Of a stretch of 64,000 nt of DNA, positions 35,670 through 43,849 are shown one piece after another; position 1 is the first letter of the stretch, and each line of letters begins with the position of its first letter. The notes beneath the pieces are model-generated. The model was not told the DNA's origin. It saw only the letters and a program-made list of their open reading frames with translations, and ran no database searches. Both the position numbers and the translations under genes were made by a program. This DNA is from Methylorubrum populi (GTDB lineage Bacteria > Pseudomonadota > Alphaproteobacteria > Rhizobiales > Beijerinckiaceae), in NCBI GenBank assembly GCA_020741775.1, contig DYYG01000069.1, positions 36,051 through 100,050 on the forward strand. The letters are read 5' to 3'.

Positions 35670-36857
35670 ATGTCCAAGACTCCTCCCCGCGACCGCGGCC
35701 GCTTCGGCGCCGATACCCGCCTCGTCCTCGCCGGGCGCGACCCAGGCGCCCAGCACGGCTTCGTCAACACGCCGATCTATCGCGGCTCGACGGTGCTCTA
35801 CCCCACCTACGACGACATCAAGCATCGGCGCGGGCGCTACAATTACGGCACCTCCGGCACGCCGACGATGGACGCCCTGTGCGAGGCCTGGAGCGAGATC
35901 GCGGGCGCGGCCGGCACCGTGCTCACCCCCTCCGGCCTCTCGGCGCTGACCCTGGCACTGATGACCTGCGTGAGCGCGGGCGACCATCTGCTCGTGACCG
36001 ATTCCGCCTATCGCCCGACCCGCATCTTCTGCGACGGGGTGCTCAAACGGTACGGGGTGGAGGTCGAATATTTCGACCCCGTGATCGGGGCCGGCATCGC
36101 CGGGCTGATGCGGGACAACACGAAGGCGGTGCTCGTCGAGGCGCCGGGCTCGCAGACCTTCGAGATGCAGGACGTGCCGGCCATCGCCGAGGCGATGCAT
36201 ACCCGCGGCGGCACGGTGGTGATGGACAACACCTGGGCGACGCCGCTGCTGTTCCCGCCGCATGAGCGCGGCGTCGACCTCGCGGTGGAGGCCGGCACCA
36301 AATATCTCAGCGGCGGCTCCGACCTTCTGCTCGGCCTCGTCTCGGCCAATGCCGAGCATTATCCGGCACTCAAGCGCACCTACGAGCATTTCGCCCCCTG
36401 CGCCGGGCCCGAGGACATCTTCCTGGGATTGCGGGGCCTGCGCACCATGGGCCTGCGCCTGCGCGAACACGGCCAGCGCGGCCTCGCCATGGCCGAGTGG
36501 TTCCAATCCCGCCCGGAGGTGGCGCGGGTGCTGCACCCGGGCCTGCCCACCGATCCTGGCCACGCGATCTGGAAGCGCGACTTCTCCGGCGCCTCCGGCC
36601 TGTTCGGGCTGATCCTCAAGCCAGTCTCGGAGGAGGCGCTGGCCGCCTTCCTCGACGGGCTGGAATTGTTCGGGATGGGCTTCTCCTGGGGCGGCTTCGA
36701 GAGCCTCGTCATCCCCTTCGACCCGACCGTCTACCGCACCGCGACCCGCTGGCAGGCGGAGGGCCCCGCCTTGCGCTTCCATATCGGGCTGGAGGATCCG
36801 GAGGATCTGAAGGCGGATCTGGAGGCCGGCTTCGCGCGGATGCGGGCCGTCGCCTAA
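35670..36857 (+). CDS. metC: Cystathionine beta-lyase
   Basis: 395 residues of the Cys/Met PLP-dependent gamma family. N-terminal NTPIYRGSTVLYPTYDDIKH, the ATNGLSAL-type TPSGLSALTLAL, and the PLP lysine in EAGTKYLSGGSDLLLG identify the fold; FSGASGLFGLIL and GMGFSWGGFESLVIP in the C-terminal half are typical of cystathionine beta-lyases. It splits cystathionine to homocysteine, pyruvate and ammonia in methionine synthesis. Other activities of the family are possible. Start ATG 35670; REP-like element follows the stop by 1 bp. Confidence 0.88.
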   Translation: MSKTPPRDRGRFGADTRLVLAGRDPGAQHGFVNTPIYRGSTVLYPTYDDIKHRRGRYNYGTSGTPTMDALCEAWSEIAGAAGTVLTPSGLSALTLALMTCVSAGDHLLVTDSAYRPTRIFCDGVLKRYGVEVEYFDPVIGAGIAGLMRDNTKAVLVEAPGSQTFEMQDVPAIAEAMHTRGGTVVMDNTWATPLLFPPHERGVDLAVEAGTKYLSGGSDLLLGLVSANAEHYPALKRTYEHFAPCAGPEDIFLGLRGLRTMGLRLREHGQRGLAMAEWFQSRPEVARVLHPGLPTDPGHAIWKRDFSGASGLFGLILKPVSEEALAAFLDGLELFGMGFSWGGFESLVIPFDPTVYRTATRWQAEGPALRFHIGLEDPEDLKADLEAGFARMRAVA

Positions 36858-36858
36858 C

Positions 36859-36900
36859 GCATCGTTCCGAAAGGCGGTGTCCGGCTTTCGGAAGAGGACG
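36859..36900. repeat. REP-like palindrome, inverse orientation
   Basis: Reads CGCATCGTTCCGAAAGGCGG-TGT-CCGGCTTTCGGAAGAGGACG and begins 1 bp after the metC stop. It is the reverse complement of the family form at 29828 and 34019. With a hairpin at the 3' end of a gene it may protect the transcript. Confidence 0.7.
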
Positions 36901-36917
36901 GTTCGGTCGGAGAGGGC

Positions 36918-37079
36918 TTACTCGGTGTCCTTGTCCGGCCCGGGCCGGGGCGGCCCCTCCTCCATCGGCTCGGGCGCGGGCGAGAGGTTCGGCGGCGGGA
37001 CGCGGCCGGGGCTCGGCGGCGTGGGCAGGCCGGCATCCTCGGTGGCGGGCGGCAGAGGCGGGGGCTTGGTCTCGGGCAT
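36918..37079 (-). CDS. Small proline-rich protein (hypothetical)
   Basis: 53 residues, MPETKPPPLPPATEDAGLP through to a C-terminus ending PRPGPDKDTE. About one third Pro, with acidic and basic residues and no hydrophobic core, so it would be disordered. No family recognised. It lies leftward between metC and a cupin gene on the other strand. Coding status is uncertain because composition in this genome favours Pro codons by chance. Confidence 0.4.
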   Translation of the reverse strand: MPETKPPPLPPATEDAGLPTPPSPGRVPPPNLSPAPEPMEEGPPRPGPDKDTE

Positions 37080-37161
37080 TGTCCTGGGGCACGCTGTGGC
37101 GCGGCGATCCGCATCGCCTTCCCCCGGTCAACGCCGGTTCCGCCCGAGGAGTGCCGTCCGG

Positions 37162-37488
37162 ATGACCACGCGCCCGAACCTGTTCGCCGGCCTGCCGGAG
37201 CGCGCCGACGAGGAGATCTTCGAGACCCTGCTCACCAGGCCCGATCTGCGGATCGAGCGCATCGTCTCGACCGGCCAGGCGAGCCCGCCGGGCTTCTGGT
37301 ACGACCAGACCGGGGACGAATGGGTCGCGCTGCTCACGGGCGCGGCCGAACTCCGCTTCGCCGACGAGCCGGAGCCCCGGCACCTGTCCGCGGGCGACCA
37401 TCTGCTGATCCCGGCCGGCCGCCGCCACCGGGTCGAGCGCACCGAGAATCCGACGATCTGGCTCGCGGTTCACGTCGTCCCAGGCTAA
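37162..37488 (+). CDS. Cupin-domain protein
   Basis: 108 residues from ATG 37162 with CCGAGGAG upstream. Single cupin barrel: GFWYDQTGDEWVALLTGAAELRF supplies motif 1 (with an acidic residue where a His-ligand is usual) and LSAGDHLLIPAGRRHRVE motif 2, which has the conserved Gly, Pro and His. Possibly a small-molecule binding or metal-dependent enzyme; no substrate can be named. Eleven bp before a glycosyltransferase gene, likely one operon. Confidence 0.8.
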   Translation: MTTRPNLFAGLPERADEEIFETLLTRPDLRIERIVSTGQASPPGFWYDQTGDEWVALLTGAAELRFADEPEPRHLSAGDHLLIPAGRRHRVERTENPTIWLAVHVVPG

Positions 37489-37499
37489 CGCCTTGTCGC

Positions 37500-39728
37500 A
37501 TGATCGCCTGCCGCATCGAACCGAAGGGACAGCTGGAGCCGGAGGGGGAGGGTCTCTGGCGCTCCACCGGCTCCGACCCGCAATTCCGGCTGACCCGTCC
37601 GGGGGGCGGACGGCTGTTTCCGTTCCGGCTCGCCGGAGGCTGGGTCCGCATCCGCGCGGATCTTACGGGGCTCGGCGCGACGAAGCCGGTGCCGCTCCTC
37701 TACGTCGATGACGGTTCGGGCTTCCGCGAGGAGGAGGCGGTCCGCCTCGAACTGCGCGAGGAGGGCGGCATCGACGACCTCGTGCACCTGCCGCGACGGG
37801 TGCGGGGGCTGCGCCTCGATCCGCTCGCCGCCAGCGGGCGCTTCCGCCTGTCCCAGGCCACGCTGCAGCCCCTGCCCGGCCCGGCGGCGGCGCTCGCCGT
37901 CGCCCGGCGCCTCCTCGGGCGGCTGCCGAAGGACGAGCGGCGGCTTGCCCCCCTGCTCGGGCGCCTCGCCCGGCTGGCCTCGAGCCGTTCGCCCGCGACC
38001 CTGTGGCGAAGCTTCTGGGAGAGCGCCCGGCCCCGGCCGGCGGTGGCCTCCTACGCCGCCTGGATCGAGCGGGTCGAGCGCCCTGCCCTGCCGAGCCCGG
38101 AGGCGATGCGGGCGGCCCTCGCGGGGTTCCGGCTCCGGCCGCGCATCTCCATCGTCATGCCGGTCTACAACACGCCCAAGCCCTATCTGGAGGCGGCGCT
38201 CGCGAGCATCCGGGCGCAAGCCTATCCCGATTGGGAGCTGTGCCTCTGCGACGACGCCTCGACCGCGCCCCACATCGCGCCGATGCTCGAGGCCCTGGCC
38301 GCGGAGGAGCCGCGGGTGCGGCTGGTCCGGCGGCCCCGGAACGGCGGCATCGTCGCGGCGAGCAACGACGCCTTGAAGCTCGCCACCGGCGACTGGCTCA
38401 CCCTGATCGACCACGACGACACGATCCCGCCGCACGCCTTCCACGCCTTCGTCGCCGCCCTGAACCAGGATCCCGAGATCGACTTCCTCTATTCCGACGA
38501 GGACAAGATCACGATCCACGGCGAGCGCTACGAGCCGTTCTTCAAGCCGGACTGGTCGCCGGAGACACTGGAGGCCTGCATGTACACGGCCCATCTGGCG
38601 CTCTACCGGATGGACATCGTCGCCCGCATCGGCGCCTTCCGCCCGGAATGCGAGGGCGCACAGGATTACGACTTCGTCCTGCGCTACACCGAGCATGCGC
38701 GCCGCGTGCGCCACATTCCCCAGGTTCTCTACCATTGGCGGGCGATCCCCGGCTCGACCGCCCAGGCCATGGACAACAAGGGCTACGTGGTCGCCGCCGC
38801 GATCCGGGCCCTGGAGGACCGGGCGCGGCGGACCGGCGGGCTCGGCTCGGTGCGCCCCACCGCCTTCGCCGGCAGCTTCCACCTGCGCCGCCCGCTCACG
38901 GCGCGCCCGCTCGTCTCGATCGTGATTCCCACCGCCGGGCGCGACAGCGAGGTCGGGGGCCGGACCGTCGATCTCCTGGCCGCCTGCCTCGCCAGCATCC
39001 GGGAGACGAGCACCTACGAGCCCATCGAGATCGTGGCGGTCGATAACGGCGACCTGCGGCCCTCGACCCGCGCCGCCCTGGAGCGGCACGGGGCACGCTC
39101 CGTCACCTGGGACCAGCCCGTCTTCAACGTCGCCGCCAAGATGAATCTCGGGGCGCGGGCGTCGACGGGCGCGGTGCTGGTCTTCCTCAACGACGATATC
39201 GAAGTGATCAGCCCCGACTGGATCGAGGCGATGCTGGCGCTGCTGCAGATCCCCGGCGTCGGGGCGGTGGGGCCGAAGCTGCTGTTCGAGACCGGCGAGT
39301 TGCAGCATGTCGGCGTCACCGTGATCGACGCGACCCCGGACCATCCCCGCCGCTCCTATCCGCGCGAGGATCCCGGTCATTTCTTCTCGACGGCGGGCAA
39401 CCGCAACTATCTCGCGGTGACGGGGGCCTGCGTGATGGTGCGGCGGGAGGATTTCGAGGCCATCGGCGGTTTCGACGAGGATTTCGCCGTCAATTACAAC
39501 GACGTCGATCTCTGCCTGCGCCTGCGCGAACGGGGCCTGCGCAGCGTCTATTGCGCCGAGGTCGAGCTCTACCATTACGAGAGCCGCAACCGGGCCCGCA
39601 CCGTCGCGGCGGACGAGCAAGCCCGCTTCCGCGCGCGCTGGGCGGAGCGGATTCCGCAGGACCCCTATTACAGCGAATGGTTCGAGGCGCTGCCGCCCAC
39701 CTTCGAACTCGATCCGGCACGGTTCTGA
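37500..39728 (+). CDS. Tandem family-2 glycosyltransferase
   Basis: 742 residues from ATG 37500. Residues ~1-215 are an unrecognised N-terminal region with a beta-rich first half. The first GT2 domain follows (~217-430): RISIVMPVYNTPKPYLEAAL, TLIDHDDTIPPHAF, with an Asp-rich nucleotide-sugar site. The second GT2 domain (~470-700) starts LVSIVIPTAGRDSEVGGRTV, contains VFLNDDIEVISPDWIEAM, and ends GGFDEDFAVNYNDVDLCLRL. Double GT-A enzymes of this type usually build cell-surface glycans (rhamnan or capsule). Acts in the cytoplasm at the membrane. No other glycan gene is adjacent except a cupin. Confidence 0.87.
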   Translation: MIACRIEPKGQLEPEGEGLWRSTGSDPQFRLTRPGGGRLFPFRLAGGWVRIRADLTGLGATKPVPLLYVDDGSGFREEEAVRLELREEGGIDDLVHLPRRVRGLRLDPLAASGRFRLSQATLQPLPGPAAALAVARRLLGRLPKDERRLAPLLGRLARLASSRSPATLWRSFWESARPRPAVASYAAWIERVERPALPSPEAMRAALAGFRLRPRISIVMPVYNTPKPYLEAALASIRAQAYPDWELCLCDDASTAPHIAPMLEALAAEEPRVRLVRRPRNGGIVAASNDALKLATGDWLTLIDHDDTIPPHAFHAFVAALNQDPEIDFLYSDEDKITIHGERYEPFFKPDWSPETLEACMYTAHLALYRMDIVARIGAFRPECEGAQDYDFVLRYTEHARRVRHIPQVLYHWRAIPGSTAQAMDNKGYVVAAAIRALEDRARRTGGLGSVRPTAFAGSFHLRRPLTARPLVSIVIPTAGRDSEVGGRTVDLLAACLASIRETSTYEPIEIVAVDNGDLRPSTRAALERHGARSVTWDQPVFNVAAKMNLGARASTGAVLVFLNDDIEVISPDWIEAMLALLQIPGVGAVGPKLLFETGELQHVGVTVIDATPDHPRRSYPREDPGHFFSTAGNRNYLAVTGACVMVRREDFEAIGGFDEDFAVNYNDVDLCLRLRERGLRSVYCAEVELYHYESRNRARTVAADEQARFRARWAERIPQDPYYSEWFEALPPTFELDPARF

Positions 39729-39760
39729 GAACCGGCCTTGCCGATGATCCCGCTCCCGCC

Positions 39761-39868
39761 CTCATCCTGAGGTGCCGCGAAGCGGCCTCGCGAAGGATCC
39801 TCCAGATCCCGCGCGACCCCTGAAACACCCTTCGAGGCCTCTGCCGCGCTCCGGCACCTCAGGATGAG
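39761..39868. repeat. 108-bp interspersed repeat with 16-bp terminal inverted repeats
   Basis: Ends CTCATCCTGAGGTGCC / GGCACCTCAGGATGAG pair perfectly over 16 bp. Left inner arm CGAAGCGGCCTCGCGAAGG and right inner arm CCTTCGAGGCCTCTGCCGCGC are also related. No open frame inside. The sequence resembles an intergenic repeat that is widespread in Methylobacterium and rhizobia as I remember it; that recall was not checked. It lies between the glycosyltransferase and the hybrid kinase genes. Confidence 0.75.
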
Positions 39869-39959
39869 AAGGGGAGGGTCAACGGTCCCTGAAGTGGCGC
39901 CTCCGAGTCGGAAAGGCTCCGGGAGGCGGCTCGGATATCCCCTCCTTCGGGGTCTCGTC

Positions 39960-42854
39960 TCACCTCGCGTCGATCATCTCCTTGATGCGTCCGGCCAGCC
40001 CCTCCATCACGAAGGGCTTGGTGATGACCTGCATGCCGGGTTCGAGATGGCCGTTGCCGAGCACCGCGTTCTCGGCATAGCCGGTGATGAACAATACCTT
40101 CAGCCCCGGCCGCAGGACCCGGCCCGCATCGGCCACCTGCCGGCCGTTCATGCCGCCGGGCAGGCCGACATCGGTCACCAGGAGATCGATGCGCACGTCC
40201 GATTGCAGGACCTTCAGGCCCGCCGGGCCGTCCGCGGCCTCGATCGCGGTGTAGCCGAGATCTTCCAGCACCTCGGTCACCAGCATCCGCACCGTCGGCT
40301 CGTCATCGACGATCAGCACCGTCTCGCCCTGCTCGGCCCGGGGCGCGACGGCGAGGTCGGGGCCGGCCTCCGGCTCCTCGGCGGCGCCGTAATGGCGCGG
40401 CAGGTAAAGGCACATCGTCGTGCCCTGACCGAGTTCGGAATAGATCCGCACCTGCCCCCCGGACTGGCGCACGAAGCCGTAGATCATCGACAAGCCGAGC
40501 CCGGTGCCCTGGCCGATCGGCTTCGTGGTGAAGAACGGGTCGAAGGCCTTGGCGATCACGTCCGGGCTCATGCCGGTGCCGGTATCGGTGACGCAGAGCG
40601 AGAGATACTGGCCCGGATCGAGGTCGCGCTCGCGGGCAGCCCGGTCGTCGAGCCATTTGTTGGCGGTCTCGATGGTGATGCGCCCACCCTCCGGCATGGC
40701 GTCGCGGGCGTTGATGCAAAGGTTCAGCAGCGCGTTCTCGAGCTGGCTCGGATCGATCAGAACGGACCAAAGCCCCCCCGCCGCGACCACCTCCAGAGCG
40801 ATGGCGGGCCCGATGGTGCGGCGGATCAGCTCCTCCATGCCCAGCACCAGCCGGTTCACGTCGGTGGGCTTGGGGTCCAGGGTCTGGCGGCGGGAGAAGG
40901 CCAGCAGGCGATGCGTCAGCGCCGCGGCCCGCTTGGCCGCTCCCTGTGCCGCGCTGACGTAGCGGTCGATCTCGGTGAGCCGTCCCTGGGCGAGGCGGGC
41001 CTGCAGCAATTCGAGAGAGCCGGTGATGCCGGTGAGCAGGTTGTTGAAGTCGTGGGCCAGGCCGCCGGTGAGCTGGCCCACCGCCTCCATCTTCTGCGAC
41101 TGGCGCAGGGCCTCCTCGGCGCGCATCAGCTCGGCGGTGCGGGCGGCGACCTGCTGCTCCAGGCTGGCGTTGAACGCCTCAAGCTGCGCCTTGGCGCGCA
41201 GCTCCGCCTCGATGTTGCGCGCCTCGATCACGGTCCCGATCGGCACGCCCCCCTCGTCGCGGATCGGGCTCGCGGTGAAGGCGACGGGGTAGAACGAGCC
41301 GTCGCGGTGGACGAAGATCTCCTCGCCCTGCTCCTGGTTGTTCTCGGGAAAGGCCTGGTCGATCGGGCATTCGTGCAGCGGATAGGGGCTGCCGTCGGGC
41401 CGCGTATGGTGCACCACGTCGTGCAGCGCGCGCCCCTGCGTCTCCTCCAGGGAATAACCGGTGAGCCGCTCGGCCGCGCGGTTCATGTAGGCGCAGTGCT
41501 GGCGCTCATCCATCATGAAGATGGCGAGGGTCGCGTTGTCGAGCACCGCGTCGAGGCGGCGCGTGGTCTCGACGAGGCGCTCCTCGGTGGTCTTGCGGGC
41601 GGTGATGTCGATGGCGGTTCCGATGATGCGCAGGCAGCGCGCCGGCCCGTCCCCCGGCTCGCCCGGCGCGAACACGCCCCGCCCCTTCGCCGCGACCCAG
41701 CGCAGGCCCCCGTCCTTCCGGCTGCGGGCGCGGAACTCGATGTCGTAGACGGCCCGCTCGGCCGGGTCGGCGGCCCGGGCGAAGGCATCGGCCACCCTGT
41801 CGCGGTCGTCCGTGTGCAGGCAGGCGTAGAAATCCTCCATCGTGACCGGCAAGTCGGGCGGGAAGCCGAACATCGCCTTGAGCCGCGGCGGCCAGAACAG
41901 GCTGTCCGCCACGAGATCCCTGTCCCACAGCCCGATCTCGGCGCTCTCGACCGCGAGGCGCAGGCGCTCCTCGCTCTCCGCCAGCGCCAGCTCGGCGGCG
42001 CGGCGCGCCTCGATATCGACCACCGAGCCGATATAGCCGAGGAAGGTTCCGTCGGCGGAAAAGCGCGGACTCGCGGTATCGATCGCCCAGCGATAGGTGC
42101 CATCGGCCCGGCGCAGGCGGTATTCCAGGCCGAAGCCCTCGCGCCGGGCATTGGCCGCGAGGAAGACCGCACCGGACGGGCCGCGATCGTCCGGGTGGAC
42201 CGCGTCGAGCCAGCCGAAGCCGAGCGCCCCCGCCTCGGTTTGGCCGGTGAACTCGTACCAGCGGCGGTTCAGGTAGCGGCAGGCACCGTCCGCATCGGTG
42301 ACCCACATCATCACGGGCGCGTCGTCCGCCATGGTGCGGAAGCGGGCCTCGCTCTCCGCCAGGGCGGCCGCGCCGGCGATCCCCTCGGTGACGTCCGCTC
42401 CCTCGACGAACACGCCGGTCACCGTGCCGGACTCGTCGCGCATCGGCTGGCAGACGACATCGAGGAAGCGCCGCTCCGGCACGCCTCCGGGGGCCCGCGG
42501 CAGCATCACCGGAGCGGCGCGCGTCGTGTGGCGGCGGCCGGTGGCATAGACCGTGTCGAGCCCGTCGAGCAGGCCCTGCCCCGCGATCTCCGGCAGGGCC
42601 TCGCGCACCGGCCGGCCTCCCCCGGAGCGGACGGCTCCGCACATCGCCGCGCAGCCGTCGTTGTAGAGCGCGGTGCGGGCCTCGCCCCAGACGATCATCA
42701 TCGGCTGGCGCGCGCCGAGCATCACGCCGACCAGGGTCTTGAGCGCCGAAGGCCAGTCCGGCGGAGATCCGAGCGGTGTCGCCGCCCAGTCGAGGCCGCG
42801 CATCAGGGCACCGGCCTCGCCGCCATCGGCGAGGAAGGAGGGAATGTCGCTCAC
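39960..42854 (-). CDS. Multi-PAS hybrid histidine kinase with C-terminal receiver
   Basis: 964 residues from GTG 42854 (VSDIPSFLADGGEAGALMRG). Four PAS-type domains lie at ~1-135, ~155-280, ~285-410 and ~420-545, including two PAC-like HPDDR/HTDDR segments. HisKA has His601 in GGLAHDFNNLLTGITGSLEL; the HATPase carries ARDAMPEGGRITIET, DTGTGMSP and GTGLGLSM. The receiver's phosphoacceptor is Asp895 in LLVTDVGLPGG. This is the cytosolic HWE-like/blue-light-type layout with no transmembrane helix, though the ligands are unknown. No response regulator with DNA-binding domain is adjacent. The frame is open to 42998. Confidence 0.9.
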   Translation of the reverse strand: MSDIPSFLADGGEAGALMRGLDWAATPLGSPPDWPSALKTLVGVMLGARQPMMIVWGEARTALYNDGCAAMCGAVRSGGGRPVREALPEIAGQGLLDGLDTVYATGRRHTTRAAPVMLPRAPGGVPERRFLDVVCQPMRDESGTVTGVFVEGADVTEGIAGAAALAESEARFRTMADDAPVMMWVTDADGACRYLNRRWYEFTGQTEAGALGFGWLDAVHPDDRGPSGAVFLAANARREGFGLEYRLRRADGTYRWAIDTASPRFSADGTFLGYIGSVVDIEARRAAELALAESEERLRLAVESAEIGLWDRDLVADSLFWPPRLKAMFGFPPDLPVTMEDFYACLHTDDRDRVADAFARAADPAERAVYDIEFRARSRKDGGLRWVAAKGRGVFAPGEPGDGPARCLRIIGTAIDITARKTTEERLVETTRRLDAVLDNATLAIFMMDERQHCAYMNRAAERLTGYSLEETQGRALHDVVHHTRPDGSPYPLHECPIDQAFPENNQEQGEEIFVHRDGSFYPVAFTASPIRDEGGVPIGTVIEARNIEAELRAKAQLEAFNASLEQQVAARTAELMRAEEALRQSQKMEAVGQLTGGLAHDFNNLLTGITGSLELLQARLAQGRLTEIDRYVSAAQGAAKRAAALTHRLLAFSRRQTLDPKPTDVNRLVLGMEELIRRTIGPAIALEVVAAGGLWSVLIDPSQLENALLNLCINARDAMPEGGRITIETANKWLDDRAARERDLDPGQYLSLCVTDTGTGMSPDVIAKAFDPFFTTKPIGQGTGLGLSMIYGFVRQSGGQVRIYSELGQGTTMCLYLPRHYGAAEEPEAGPDLAVAPRAEQGETVLIVDDEPTVRMLVTEVLEDLGYTAIEAADGPAGLKVLQSDVRIDLLVTDVGLPGGMNGRQVADAGRVLRPGLKVLFITGYAENAVLGNGHLEPGMQVITKPFVMEGLAGRIKEMIDAR

Positions 42855-43248
42855 GCGGCGTTGCTCCGGTGCGGGCGAGGCCGTCCGCCGGAACGCGCGA
42901 CTGGCAGGGAGGGATGAGGGCCGGGGGGAAGCGAGCAGGCGAACAAGGGCGAAGCGGGACCGTGAGCGTTTGAGAGCGTTCAACGCATCGGCCGCCAAGC
43001 CGTGCCATCGGGCCGTGCATGGGGCGGCGCCGGAGCGTCCCTTTGCCGAGCCATGGTCCTAACCGGGCGACTTGCCAAGAGGTTCGAAGAGGTTCGAAGA
43101 GGTTCGCTGAGAGGTTGTCGCCGGGCGGGGCGCCGTGCGGCTTTCTCCACGGCTCGGCTGTCGAAGACGCGTCGGAGCGGCGCGACCGTCTTGTCCGGGC
43201 GCGCCGGCCGCGCCAGCATCCGGCCCGGATCTTCCGGGAGCCCTTCAC
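42855..43248. other. 394-bp divergent intergenic region with 10-bp tandem repeats
   Basis: Holds the promoters of the hybrid kinase (leftward) and the PNPOx-like gene (rightward). At 43078-43107 the decamer AGAGGTTCGA is repeated almost three times, followed by a degenerate AGAGGTTG, a period equal to one helical turn, which can indicate bound protein or a slippage site. No gene here is convincing. Confidence 0.5.
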
Positions 43249-43845
43249 GTGGACGCTCTGCCCTCCTTCTACGACGACCTCGACGGCTTCCGGGCGGAGG
43301 GCTGGCGGCGCCTCGCGGAGGGGGCGGGCGACCGGCACAGCCCGTTCCACACGCCTGCCCTCGCCACCGTCGATGCGGCGGGCCGCCCGCGGCTGCGCAC
43401 CGTGGTGCTGCGCGCGGCCGAGGCGCAGACGGGCACCCTGCGCTTCCATTGCGACCGCCGCTCGGACAAGGCGCGGGAACTGGCCCAGGGCGGCCACGCC
43501 GCCCTCCATGTCTACGATCGCTGCGGGAAGCTGCAGCTGCGCGTCGAGGGCCGGGCGAGCCTCCACCACGACGACGCCACCGCCGACGCGGCCTGGGCGG
43601 ATTCGCAGGCCATGAGCCGGGTCTGCTACGGCATCACCCCCTCCCCCGGCACCGCCCTCGACACGGGCGATGCCTACACGCTGCCGGGAGAGGATGCCGA
43701 AGCGCGCCTCGGCCGCGAGAATTTCTGCGCGGTGCTGCTGCGGGCGGAGCGTCTCGACCTGCTCTATCTCGACCGGCGCGGCCACCGCCGGGCGGTCTTC
43801 TCGCGGGAGGGCGAGGCGTGGCGTGGCACCTGGGTGGCGCCCTGA
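43249..43845 (+). CDS. Pyridoxamine 5'-phosphate oxidase-family flavoprotein
   Basis: 198 residues from GTG 43249, preceded by GGGAG. A split-barrel FMN-binding fold is suggested by HTPALATVDAAGRPRLRTVV and LRFHCDRRSDKARELAQGGH, with KLQLRVEGRASLH and a C-terminal DLLYLDRRGHRRAVFSREG. It resembles the PNPOx family in order and length but lacks the conserved C-terminal PLP-oxidase tail, so the substrate is uncertain. It converges on mutL with a 4-bp gap. Confidence 0.75.
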   Translation: MDALPSFYDDLDGFRAEGWRRLAEGAGDRHSPFHTPALATVDAAGRPRLRTVVLRAAEAQTGTLRFHCDRRSDKARELAQGGHAALHVYDRCGKLQLRVEGRASLHHDDATADAAWADSQAMSRVCYGITPSPGTALDTGDAYTLPGEDAEARLGRENFCAVLLRAERLDLLYLDRRGHRRAVFSREGEAWRGTWVAP

Positions 43846-43849
43846 CGCC

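Noticed and set aside
39864..42917. A 1017-residue open frame opposite the hybrid kinase
   Set aside because: Low-complexity and Arg/His/Gly-rich with no known domain; the other strand encodes PAS, HisKA and receiver domains.
42855..42998. N-terminal extension of the hybrid kinase to ATG 42998
   Set aside because: Basic low-complexity extension; the GTG at 42854 begins the conserved PAS-like region.
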